Shown piece after piece: positions 41,481 through 54,000 of a stretch of 64,000 nt of DNA. Positions within the stretch are counted from its first letter, which is position 1. Each line of letters starts with the position of its first letter. The notes below the pieces were generated by a model. That model was not told the DNA's origin. It saw only the letters and a list, made by a program, of their open reading frames with translations, and did not search any database. The stretch spans positions 7,375,501-7,439,500 of the forward strand of contig NC_064035.1 in NCBI RefSeq assembly GCF_932526225.1, read 5' to 3'. This DNA is from Nematostella vectensis. Taxonomy: Eukaryota; Cnidaria; Anthozoa; Actiniaria; Edwardsiidae. The translations under genes and the position numbers were made by a program.

Positions 41481-43481
41481 ACAGGCGGGCTTCTTTGGCT
41501 ACACCTGCTTTCATGGCCGCGGCCAGCTTCTCGTCCATCTAGATGTCTAATCAGGGCATCGTCAGGCTGTTCTTCGAGCATTGTGTAGCGGCAACATGTA
41601 GCTGTTTAGTCGTGTTTGGGGTCAGGAGGCACCATGCTCTCCGTTCCTCAGTCCCTCCTTTTCAAGCACCCTTTGGCGGGGAGCTGCGGCCCGGAGGCCT
41701 GGCTCCTCGGGTGCGCTTGGTTAGGCGGTTACCAAGCTATTCGATACCTGACCCCAAACTTATCAGACGACGAGTTTAAAAATCCATACACTTTCGACTC
41801 CCTCTCCCCCAAAGTATCCTCACGTCCCCCCCCCCTCGGGATAATAAATGAACTTTTAAACTTACCCTAAAGCCAAATAAGGGTTTAAGAAAATCCGCGG
41901 AGTCCTGGGTCGAGGGAAAAAAAACCTGACCTGAGCTATTCTTCCCACAGGTAGCCAGGCAATGGTTTTGAAGCTTGAAATCGGCTGTTCTCAGATGTTA
42001 AACTAATTTTTACAGTTAAAGAATAATGCTCAGGGGTTGCCAGAGATGAGCAACAAATAACCCACGGGACAGAATGTTAAATTCTAGAAGGAATCCATAC
42101 CCCACAACAAAAGGGTACTTCTAAGGGGTAGGGTACAAAAATGGTAGTATTGCCTTTATTTAACAGATCAAATAAAAAATGGTATTGAGAGAATCAGCAT
42201 TTCATTTATGATCTGAATAGACATCAATTTATTTTCATGTTTAGGGCTCGTTTTTCCCCTTTTTCATTCTGGAATGCTTAGTAGAGAATGTTCAAAATGG
42301 CATTCGAGTCATTCTGCTACAGGTAGCAGAATGGGTGGAATGGCCATCATCCCAATGGAAACGCGGGATATACAAATGCGCGCTTTTTCTATTCTAATCA
42401 TTCTAATTCCGGAATCAGGAGTAAAAAACGCGCCCTTAGACTAGCAGGTTGCTAATCCACTTTCTAAGGAGGGGGGGCTGGTACTCCCCTGCCCCTCCCC
42501 CTCCGTCGCCCCTGCCCCTCCCCTTCCGTCGCCCCTGCCCCTCCCCTTCCGTCGCCCCTGCCCCTCCCCTTCCGTCGCCCCTGCCCATACAAAGTGGACA
42601 TGGAAATATACGTCAACCCCTAAACCCACAACTATCTTGAATCCTATCTCCCATTGATAAACTCTTATCAGTGTCAATAATCACTTACCCTGCAAAGCAA
42701 GTGCAATATGTAGAGACCACATTGCCAAACTCTTTTTTGACAGACCCAGATCTTGTGTGGCACATATATCAATACTCTGAGAGGGAGTTGACTCTGATCT
42801 TAAGTAGCAGTATTTTGAAGATGGGGAAATCTCGTGATAAAAAACCTCCTTTAACCACCTCGAATCAAAGTCGCTAATCAAAGTATCTCATCAAGCGGTT
42901 GGTCATGCTTGCCTCATTGCTTGAAAAAATTTTGGCACATTTCGCGAGTCTTTGATTTCGCGATATCGGGGAAAAATTGTTTGAAAGGGACATAATTCCG
43001 CGAATTCGAAGTTCAAGTGACTTTATTTTCGGATCGTTTTTTGCAAAAAAAAGTACACGTGAAACAGGACCAATATAATATTGAAACAAAACCAACACGT
43101 CCCCAGTCAATCCTACAGTAATAAAAAAGAGCCATAAGCGATACTTTTGTTACATGTCCTTACTAGGAGATCATAATAGAACCTTCAATCTCTGTCACAA
43201 ATTTTTCTATTACCTTTAAATTTCGCGAAATTAAAGTTCGCCAAAATAAAGAGCCATTAGCGATACTTTTGTTACATATCTTTACTAGATCACAATAGAA
43301 CCTTCAATCTCCGTCATCGATTTTTCTATTACCATTAAATTTCGCGAAATTAAAGTTCGCGAATTTGTTTAAATCAGCAGTCCAAGAAATCGCGAATTTA
43401 AATATTCGCGCAAATCGAGCAGAATAAGGTATCTAGAATGCCCTATTTTATCTAATTCACTTATGCGTTATAGTTCTCTCT

Positions 43482-43531
<50 letters not shown>

Positions 43532-43828
43532 TGGGTACAGGCCTGTAAAGTGATACCCTCTGAGCACCTATAACACCTCGATACAACGACCGGCTTCTGT
43601 AAAACAATCATCGGGTCTTAGGGAGTAATATTCAATGAACGGTTTTCTCGAAACAACAAAGCAAATGATCCGATATCGTTTTATCGAGATCACACTGTAA
43701 CTTGGTTTTTGGAATGGTTTGGAGGAAAAAAAAACGACGGGAGACGAACTGATTGATCAAACAGTTACTACATTTTAATTTAATTGTTTTACTTTACATA
43801 TTACAAGCCCTTGGAAGTCCAACAATGG
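41481..43828. other. Non-coding stretch with simple repeats
   Basis: No gene recognised. It holds a 23-bp C-rich repeat (CCTGCCCCTCCCCTTCCGTC, four copies, about 42483-42582), a duplicated segment of roughly 120 bp (about 43120-43240 and 43245-43365, sharing GCGATACTTTTGTTACAT and TTCGCGAAATTAAAGTTCGC) and a 48-C homopolymer at 43483-43530. Confidence 0.6.
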
Positions 43829-43973
43829 CAGGGCCGTAGCAGGCCTCGAAATATTGGGTGGGGGGGGGGGGGGGGGGGGGGCACACAACAGAAACATGTA
43901 GAAAGTATTGGGGGGGCATTGCCCTTGCTGGTCATTCCCTTATAATTTTTCCCCATCCCCTGCTACGGCCCTG
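43829..43973. mobile_element. GTAGCCAG-family MITE, copy 2
   Basis: Ends CAGGGCCGTAGCAGG and the complement of CAGGGCCGTAGCAGG. The flanks AATGG and AATGA suggest a 5-bp duplication with one change. Contains a 22-G run at 43860-43881. Confidence 0.75.
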
Positions 43974-45070
43974 AATGACACACCGCATCACTTGCACAAT
44001 TTCAATCGACCCTTGGCCTTTGAAAATTCTGCCAACTCTCTTCACTTTCTGGCTTCAGTCATTCACACTAACAGAATAACATTTGTTTTTTTTATTGATC
44101 AGCCTGGCGGAGAATTGAGATTGGTCATTACAGTGCTGGCCAATGGGTGTTGGAAGTCGTCGGCGAAAGTTAAAGAATATGAAAAATATAATGTTAAATA
44201 AAATGTTACAAGCGATAAAAGTAAACCCGTGAGCAAATCCTTCACAGCAGGGAAAGCACGAAAGGGCGTGTCATGTATACACAGGCGCATACATGTTTAG
44301 AGTAATCGTCTCATCTCTTGAAAATATAACCTCCTTTTGAAAAAGAGAGCTGTATATCAGTTGTAAAGTTATTCTTAATCTAGGTCGCTCTGGAATATGT
44401 GTACAGCAGTTTTCTATATTCTGCGAACACTTGCAGACGAATTCCAACTGATAAATCGCCTTCCTGGTACCTACATTCAAAATCCTTGAAGCGGATTTAT
44501 TGGCCAGCTCTGACATGGTGTCAAATCACGCCACCGTAAGGCGCTTACCATTAAAAAAAGCACCGAATGTAATTCCGTTAGTTTGAATGGAAAAAGCCAA
44601 AAAGGCGGTTTAGCAGTTTGAAATTGATGACGAGAGTTCATAGTGTAGTCTTGTTATATGCATTTATCCTCGACACATATTATTGCTGGTAGACATAGTG
44701 GATGACTTCTTCTCCTTTTGAGTGGGCATCGATATCTACAATAGGCACTAGAAAGCAAATAAGTACTCATCAGACAATCACTGATGATAATCAATTAACA
44801 TTAACCAAATGCTTAGCTGACATTCTGAATATCGCGATAACACGATGGAAGAATACGCTTTGTTGCCATTTTTGTTTAGTTAAGTTCCTTCCTTATAGTA
44901 AAGAGGTTTGGACGTTTTTCTTTAATCGCCATTATTTGGTTCTAGCATAGGTCAAACTAACCGTACCCTGGGTACCATAGGCTCCAAGCTTCACTATCAA
45001 ATAGCCTACAACACCTGTCGCCGGCACTTTGGTAGAATCCTGGAGCCTCTGATACCTAGGGTAAACTTAC
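43974..45070. other. No exon recognised with confidence
   Basis: This lies downstream of the last RS-gene exon seen. A minus-strand ORF beginning MSELANKSASRILNV (44516 down) has a possible donor (GTAG|GTACCA) but no other support. Confidence 0.35.
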
Positions 45071-48000
45071 CACTCCTTGCAGGAGAAGGTGATCGGGAGT
45101 GACGACTGTAAAGAAAGCGAGTAGTTATTATCATGCTAGACAAAGGGGTGTAACAGGGTTCAATGTAAGCTAGTGGAGGTAGGGGTGTAACAGGGTTCAA
45201 TGTAAGCTAGTGGAGGTAGGGGTGTAACAGGGTTCAATGTAAGCTAGTGGAGGTAGGGGTGTAACAGGGTTCAATGTAAGCTACTGGAGGTAGGGGTGTA
45301 ACAGGGTTCAATGTAAGCTAGTGGAGGTAGGGGTGTAACAGGGTTCAATGTAAGCTAGTGGAGGTAGGGGTGTACCAGGGTTCAATGTAAGCTAGTGGAG
45401 GTAGGGGTGTAACAGGGTTCAATGTAAGCTACTGGAGGTAGGGGTGTAACCGGGTTCAATGTAAGCTAGTGGAGGTAGGGGTGTAATAGGGTTCAATGTA
45501 AGCTAGTGGAGGTAGGGGTGTAACAGGGTTCCATGTAAGCTAGTGGAGGTAGGGGTGTAACAGGGTTCAATGTAAGCTAGTGGAGGTAGGGGTGTAATAG
45601 GGTTCAATGTAAGCTAGTGGAGGTAGGGGTGTAATAGGGTTCAATGTAAGCTAGTGGAGGTAGGGGTGTAACAGGGTTCAATGTAAGCTAGTGGAGGTAG
45701 GGGTGTAATAGGGTTCAATATAAGCTAGTGGAGGTAGGGGTGTAATAGGGTTCAATGTAAGCTACTGGAGGTAGGGGTGTAATAGGGTTCAATGTAAGCT
45801 AGTGGAGGTAGGGGTGTAACAGGGTTCAACGTAAGCTAGTGGAGGTAGGGGTGTAACAGGGTTCAATGTAAGCTACTGGAGGTAGGGGCGTAACAGGGTT
45901 CAATGTAAGCTAGTGGAGGTAGGGGTGTAATAGGGTTCAATGTAAGCTACTGGAGGTAGGGGTGTAATAGGGTTCAATGTAACCTAGTGGAGGTAGGGGT
46001 GTAACAGGGTTCAATGTAAGCTAGTGGAGGTAGGGGTGTAATAGGGTTCAATATAAGCTAGTGGAGGTAGGGGTGTAATAGGGTTCAATGTAAGCTACTG
46101 GAGGTAGGGGTGTAATAGGGTTCAATGTAAGCTAGTGGAGGTAGGGGTGTAACAGGGTTCAACGTAAGCTAGTGGAGGTAGGGGTGTAACAGGGTTCAAT
46201 GTAAGCTACTGGAGGTAGGGGCGTAACAGGGTTCAATGTAAGCTAGTGGAGGTAGGGGTGTAATAGGGTTCAATGTAAGCTAGTGGAGGTAGGGGTGTAA
46301 TAGGGTTCAATGTAAGCTAGTGGAGGTAGGGGTGTAATAGGGTTCAATGTAAGCTAGTGGAGGTAGGGGTGTAACAGGGTTCAATTTAAGCTAGTGGTGG
46401 TAGGGGTGTAACAGGGTTCAATGTAAGCTAGTGGAGGTAGGGGTGTAATAGGGTTCAATGTAAGCTAGTGGAGGTAGGGGTGTAATAGGGTTCAATGTAA
46501 GCTAGTAGAGGTAGGGGTGTAACAGGGTTCCATGTAAGCTAGTGGAGGTAGGGGTGTAATAGGGTTCAATGTAAGCTAGTGGAGGTAGGGGTGTAACAGG
46601 GTTCAATGTAAGCTAGTGGAGGTAGGGGTGTAATAATGTTCAATGTAAGCTAGTGGAGGTAGGGGTGTAATAGGGTTCAATATAAGCTAGTGGAGGTAGG
46701 GGTGTAATAGGGTTCAATATAAAATAGTGGAGGTAGGGGTGTAACAGGGTTCAATGTAAGCTAGTGGAGGTAGGGGTGTAACAGGGTTCAATGTAAGCTA
46801 GTGGAGGTAGGGGTGTAATAGGGTTCAATGTAAGCTAGTGGAGGTAGGGGTGTAATAGGGTTCAATGTAAGCTAGTGGAGGTAGGGGTGTAATAGGGTTC
46901 AATGTAAGCTAGTGGAGCTAGGGGTGTAATAGGGTTCAATGTAAGCTAGTGGAGGTAGGGGTGTAATAGGGTTCAATGTAAGCTAGTGGAGGTAGGGGTG
47001 TAATAGGGTTCAATGTAAGCTACTGGAGGTAGGGGTGTAACCGGGTTCAATGTAAGCTAGTGGAGGTAGGGGTGTAATAGGGTTCAATGTAAGCTAGTGG
47101 AGGTAGGGGTGTAACAGGGTTCCATGTAAGCTAGTGGAGGTAGGGGTGTAACAGGGTTCAATGTAAGCTAGTGGAGGTAGGGGTGTAATAGGGTTCAATG
47201 TAAGCTAGTGGAGGTAGGGGTGTAATAGGGTTCAATGTAAGCTAGTGGAGGTAGGGGTGTAATAGGGTTCAATGTAAGCTAGTGGAGGTAGGGGTGTAAT
47301 AGGGTTCAATGTAAGCTAGTGGAGGTAGGGGTGTAATAGGGTTCAATATAAGCTAGTGGAGGTAGGGGTGTAATAGGGTTCAATGTAAGCTAGTGGAGGT
47401 AGGGGTGTAACAGGATTCAATGTAAGCTAGTGGAGGTAGGGGTGTAACAGGGTTCAATGTAAGCTAGTGGAGGTAGGGGTGTAACAGGGTTCAATGTAAG
47501 CTAGTGGAGGTAGGGGTGTAACAGGGTTCAATGTAAGCTAGTGGAGGTAGGGGCGTAATAGGGTTCAATGTAAGCTACTGGAGGTAGGGGCGTAACAGGG
47601 TTCAATGTAAGCTAGTGGAGGTAGGGTTGTAACAGGGTTCAATGTAAGCTACTGGAGGTAGGGGTGTAATAATGTTCAATGTAAGCTAGTGGAGGTAGGG
47701 TTGTAACAGGGTTCAATGTAAGCTACTGGAGGTAGGGGTGTAACAGGTTTCAATGTAAGCTACTGGAGGTAGGGTTATAACAGGGTTCCATGTAAGCTAC
47801 TGGAGGTAGGGGTGTAACAGGGTTCAATGTAAGCTACTGGAGGTAGGGGTGTAACAGGGTTCAATGTAAGCTAGTGGAGGTAGGGGTGTAACAGGGTTCA
47901 ATGTAAGCTAGTGGAGGTAGGGGTGTACCAGGGTTCAATGTAAGCTAGTGGAGGTAGGGGTGTAACAGGGTTCAATGTAAGCTACTGGAGGTAGGGGTGT

Positions 48001-51000
48001 AACCGGGTTCAATGTAAGCTAGTGGAGGTAGGGGTGTAATAGGGTTCAATGTAAGCTAGTGGAGGTAGGGGTGTAACAGGGTTCCATGTAAGCTAGTGGA
48101 GGTAGGGGTGTAACAGGGTTCAATGTAAGCTAGTGGAGGTAGGGGTGTAATAGGGTTCAATGTAAGCTAGTGGAGGTAGGGGTGTAATAGGGTTCAATGT
48201 AAGCTAGTGGAGGTAGGGGTGTAACAGGGTTCAATGTAAGCTAGTGGAGGTAGGGGTGTAATAGGGTTCAATATAAGCTAGTGGAGGTAGGGGTGTAATA
48301 GGGTTCAATGTAAGCTACTGGAGGTAGGGGTGTAATAGGGTTCAATGTAAGCTAGTGGAGGTAGGGGTGTAACAGGGTTCAACGTAAGCTAGTGGAGGTA
48401 GGGGTGTAACAGGGTTCAATGTAAGCTACTGGAGGTAGGGGCGTAACAGGGTTCAATGTAAGCTAGTGGAGGTAGGGGTGTAATAGGGTTCAATGTAAGC
48501 TACTGGAGGTAGGGGTGTAATAGGGTTCAATGTAACCTAGTGGAGGTAGGGGTGTAACAGGGTTCAATGTAAGCTAGTGGAGGTAGGGGTGTAATAGGGT
48601 TCAATATAAGCTAGTGGAGGTAGGGGTGTAATAGGGTTCAATGTAAGCTACTGGAGGTAGGGGTGTAATAGGGTTCAATGTAAGCTAGTGGAGGTAGGGG
48701 TGTAACAGGGTTCAACGTAAGCTAGTGGAGGTAGGGGTGTAACAGGGTTCAATGTAAGCTACTGGAGGTAGGGGCGTAACAGGGTTCAATGTAAGCTAGT
48801 GGAGGTAGGGGTGTAATAGGGTTCAATGTAAGCTAGTGGAGGTAGGGGTGTAATAGGGTTCAATGTAAGCTAGTGGAGGTAGGGGTGTAATAGGGTTCAA
48901 TGTAAGCTAGTGGAGGTAGGGGTGTAACAGGGTTCAATTTAAGCTAGTGGTGGTAGGGGTGTAACAGGGTTCAATGTAAGCTAGTGGAGGTAGGGGTGTA
49001 ATAGGGTTCAATGTAAGCTAGTGGAGGTAGGGGTGTAATAGGGTTCAATGTAAGCTAGTAGAGGTAGGGGTGTAACAGGGTTCCATGTAAGCTAGTGGAG
49101 GTAGGGGTGTAATAGGGTTCAATGTAAGCTAGTGGAGGTAGGGGTGTAACAGGGTTCAATGTAAGCTAGTGGAGGTAGGGGTGTAATAATGTTCAATGTA
49201 AGCTAGTGGAGGTAGGGGTGTAATAGGGTTCAATATAAGCTAGTGGAGGTAGGGGTGTAACAGGGTTCAATGTAAGCTAGTGGAGGTAGGGGTGTAACAG
49301 GGTTCAATGTAAGCTAGTGGAGGTAGGGGTGTACCAGGGTTCAATGTAAGCTAGTGGAGGTAGGGGTGTAACAGGGTTCAATGTAAGCTACTGGAGGTAG
49401 GGGTGTAACCGGGTTCAATGTAAGCTAGTGGAGGTAGGGGTGTAATAGGGTTCAATGTAAGCTAGTGGAGGTAGGGGTGTAACAGGGTTCCATGTAAGCT
49501 AGTGGAGGTAGGGGTGTAACAGGGTTCAATGTAAGCTAGTGGAGGTAGGGGTGTAATAGGGTTCAATGTAAGCTAGTGGAGGTAGGGGTGTAATAGGGTT
49601 CAATGTAAGCTAGTGGAGGTAGGGGTGTAACAGGGTTCAATGTAAGCTAGTGGAGGTAGGGGTGTAATAGGGTTCAATATAAGCTAGTGGAGGTAGGGGT
49701 GTAATAGGGTTCAATGTAAGCTACTGGAGGTAGGGGTGTAATAGGGTTCAATGTAAGCTAGTGGAGGTAGGGGTGTAACAGGGTTCAACGTAAGCTAGTG
49801 GAGGTAGGGGTGTAACAGGGTTCAATGTAAGCTACTGGAGGTAGGGGCGTAACAGGGTTCAATGTAAGCTAGTGGAGGTAGGGGTGTAATAGGGTTCAAT
49901 GTAAGCTACTGGAGGTAGGGGTGTAATAGGGTTCAATGTAACCTAGTGGAGGTAGGGGTGTAACAGGGTTCAATGTAAGCTAGTGGAGGTAGGGGTGTAA
50001 TAGGGTTCAATATAAGCTAGTGGAGGTAGGGGTGTAATAGGGTTCAATGTAAGCTACTGGAGGTAGGGGTGTAATAGGGTTCAATGTAAGCTAGTGGAGG
50101 TAGGGGTGTAACAGGGTTCAACGTAAGCTAGTGGAGGTAGGGGTGTAACAGGGTTCAATGTAAGCTACTGGAGGTAGGGGCGTAACAGGGTTCAATGTAA
50201 GCTAGTGGAGGTAGGGGTGTAATAGGGTTCAATGTAAGCTAGTGGAGGTAGGGGTGTAATAGGGTTCAATGTAAGCTAGTGGAGGTAGGGGTGTAATAGG
50301 GTTCAATGTAAGCTAGTGGAGGTAGGGGTGTAACAGGGTTCAATTTAAGCTAGTGGTGGTAGGGGTGTAACAGGGTTCAATGTAAGCTAGTGGAGGTAGG
50401 GGTGTAATAGGGTTCAATGTAAGCTAGTGGAGGTAGGGGTGTAATAGGGTTCAATGTAAGCTAGTAGAGGTAGGGGTGTAACAGGGTTCCATGTAAGCTA
50501 GTGGAGGTAGGGGTGTAATAGGGTTCAATGTAAGCTAGTGGAGGTAGGGGTGTAACAGGGTTCAATGTAAGCTAGTGGAGGTAGGGGTGTAATAATGTTC
50601 AATGTAAGCTAGTGGAGGTAGGGGTGTAATAGGGTTCAATATAAGCTAGTGGAGGTAGGGGTGTAATAGGGTTCAATATAAAATAGTGGAGGTAGGGGTG
50701 TAACAGGGTTCCATGTAAGCTAGTGGAGGTAGGGGTGTAACAGGGTTCAATGTAAGCTAGTGGAGGTAGGGGTGTAATAGGGTTCAATGTAAGCTAGTGG
50801 AGGTAGGGGTGTAATAGGGTTCAATGTAAGCTAGTGGAGGTAGGGGTGTAATAGGGTTCAATGTAAGCTAGTGGAGCTAGGGGTGTAATAGGGTTCAATG
50901 TAAGCTAGTGGAGGTAGGGGTGTAATAGGGTTCAATGTAAGCTAGTGGAGGTAGGGGTGTAATAGGGTTCAATGTAAGCTACTGGAGGTAGGGGTGTAAC

Positions 51001-54000
51001 CGGGTTCAATGTAAGCTAGTGGAGGTAGGGGTGTAATAGGGTTCAATGTAAGCTAGTGGAGGTAGGGGTGTAACAGGGTTCCATGTAAGCTAGTGGAGGT
51101 AGGGGTGTAACAGGGTTCAATGTAAGCTAGTGGAGGTAGGGGTGTAACAGGGTTCAATGTAAGCTAGTGGAGGTAGGGGTGTAACAGGGTTCAATGTAAG
51201 CTAGTGGAGGTAGGGGCGTAATAGGGTTCAATGTAAGCTACTGGAGGTAGGGGCGTAACAGGGTTCAATGTAAGCTAGTGGAGGTAGGGTTGTAACAGGG
51301 TTCAATGTAAGCTACTGGAGGTAGGGGTGTAATAATGTTCAATGTAAGCTAGTGGAGGTAGGGTTGTAACAGGGTTCAATGTAAGCTACTGGAGGTAGGG
51401 GTGTAACAGGTTTCAATGTAAGCTACTGGAGGTAGGGTTATAACAGGGTTCCATGTAAGCTACTGGAGGTAGGGGTGTAACAGGGTTCAACGTAAGCTAG
51501 TGGAGGTAGGGGTGTAACAGGGTTCAATGTAAGCTACTGGAGGTAGGGGCGTAACAGGGTTCAATGTAAGCTAGTGGAGGTAGGGGTGTAATAGGGTTCA
51601 ATGTAAGCTAGTGGAGGTAGGGGTGTAATAGGGTTCAATGTAAGCTAGTGGAGGTAGGGGTGTAATAGGGTTCAATGTAAGCTAGTGGAGGTAGGGGTGT
51701 AACAGGGTTCAATTTAAGCTAGTGGAGGTAGGGGTGTAATAGGGTTCAATGTAAGCTAGTGGAGGTAGGGGTGTAATAGGATTCAATGTAAGCTAGTGGA
51801 GGTAGGGGTGTAACAGGGTTCCATGTAAGCTAGTGGAGGTAGGGGTGTAACAGGGTTCAATGTAAGCTAGTGGAGGTAGGGGTGTAACAGGGTTCAATGT
51901 AAGCTAGTGGAGGTAGGGGTGTAATAGGGTTCAATGTAAGCTAGTGGAGGTAGGGGTGTAATAGGGTTCAATGTAAGCTAGTGGAGGTAGGGGTGTAATA
52001 GGGTTCAATGTAAGCTAGTGGAGGTAGGGGTGTAATAGGGTTCAATGCAAGCTAGTGGAGGTAGGGGTGTAATAGGGTTCAATATAAGCTAGTGGAGGTA
52101 GGGGTGTAATAGGGTTCAATGTAAGCTAGTGGAGGTAGGGGTGTAACAGGGTTCAATGTAAGCTAGTGGAGGTAGGGGTGTAACAGGGTTCAATGTAAGC
52201 TAGTGGAGGTAGGGGTGTAACAGGGTTCAATGTAAGCTAGTGGAGGTAGGGGTGTAACAGGGTTCAATGTAAGCTAGTGGAGGTAGGGGCGTAATAGGGT
52301 TCAATGTAAGCTACTGGAGGTAGGGGTGTAACAGGTTTCAATGTAAGCTACTGGAGGTAGGGTTATAACAGGGTTCCATGTAAGCTACTGGAGGTAGGGG
52401 TGTAATAGGGTTCAATGTAAGCTAGTGGAGGTAGGGGTGTAACAGGGTTCAACGTAAGCTAGTGGAGGTAGGGGTGTAACAGGGTTCAATGTAAGCTACT
52501 GGAGGTAGGGGCGTAACAGGGTTCAATGTAAGCTAGTGGAGGTAGGGGTGTAATAGGGTTCAATGTAAGCTAGTGGAGGTAGGGGTGTAATAGGGTTCAA
52601 TGTAAGCTAGTGGAGGTAGGGGTGTAATAGGGTTCAATGTAAGCTAGTGGAGGTAGGGGTGTAACAGGGTTCAATTTAAGCTAGTGGTGGTAGGGGTGTA
52701 ACAGGGTTCAATGTAAGCTAGTGGAGGTAGGGGTGTAATAGGGTTCAATGTAAGCTAGTGGAGGTAGGGGTGTAATAGGGTTCAATGTAAGCTAGTGGAG
52801 GTAGGGGTGTAACAGGGTTCCATGTAAGCTAGTGGAGGTAGGGGTGTAATAGGGTTCAATGTAAGCTAGTGGAGGTAGGGGTGTAATAGGGTTCAATGTA
52901 AGCTAGTGGAGGTAGGGGTGTAACAGGGTTCAATGTAAGCTAGTGGAGGTAGGGGTGTAATAGGGTTCAATGTAAGCTAGTGGAGGTAGGGGTGTAATAG
53001 GGTTCAATGTAAGCTAGTGGAGGTAGGGGTGTAATAGGGTTCAATGTAAGCTAGTGGAGGTAGGGGTGTAATAGGGTTCAATGTAAGCTAGTGGAGGTAG
53101 GGGTGTAACAGGGTTCAATGTAAGCTAGTGGAGGTAGGGGCGTAATAGGGTTCAATGTAAGCTAGTGGAGGTAGGGGTGTAATAGGGTTCAATGTAAGCT
53201 AGTGGAGGTAGGGGTGTAATAGGGTTCAATGTAAGCTAGTGGAGGTAGGGGTGTAACAGGGTTCCATGTAAGCTAGTGGAGGTAGGGGTGTAACAGGGTT
53301 CAATGTAAGCTAGTGGAGGTAGGGGTGTAATAGGGTTCAATGTAAGCTAGTGGAGGTAGGGGTGTAACAGGGTTCAACGTAAGCTAGTGGAGGTAGGGGT
53401 GTAACAGGGTTCCATGTAAGCTAGTGGAGGTAGGGGTGTAACAGGGTTCCATGTAAGCTAGTGGAGGTAGGGGTGTAACAGGGTTCAACGTTAGCTAGTG
53501 GAGGTAGGGGTGTAACAGGGTTCCATGTAAGCTAGTGGAGGTAGGGGTGTAACAGGGTTCAATGTAAGCTAGTGGAGGTAGGGGTGTAATAGGGTTCCAT
53601 GTAAGCTAGTGGAGGTAGGGGTGTAATAGGGTTCAATGTAAGCTAGTGGAGGTAGGGGTGTAATAGGGTTCAATGTAAGCTAGTGGAGGTAGGGGTGTAA
53701 CAGGGTTCAATGTAAGCTAGTGGAGGTAGGGGTGTAACAGGGTTCCATGTAAGCTACTGGAGGTAGGGGTGTAACAGGGTTCAATGTAAGCTAGTGGAGG
53801 TAGGGGTGTAATAGGGTTCAATGTAAGCTACTGGAGGTAGGGGCGTAATAGGGTTCAATGTAAGCTAGTGGAGGTAGGGGTGTAATAGGGTTCAATGTAA
53901 GCTAGTGGAGGTAGGGGTGTAATAGGGTTCAATGTAAGCTAGTGGAGGTAGGGGTGTAATAGGGTTCAATGTAAGCTACTGGAGGTAGGGGCGTAATAGG

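Noticed and set aside
44271-44516. Exon starting MSELANKSASRILNV
   Set aside because: It has a possible donor but no acceptor, no homology recognised and no phase partner.
50599-50787. Proline/threonine-rich frame in the minisatellite
   Set aside because: Repeat translation only, without support.
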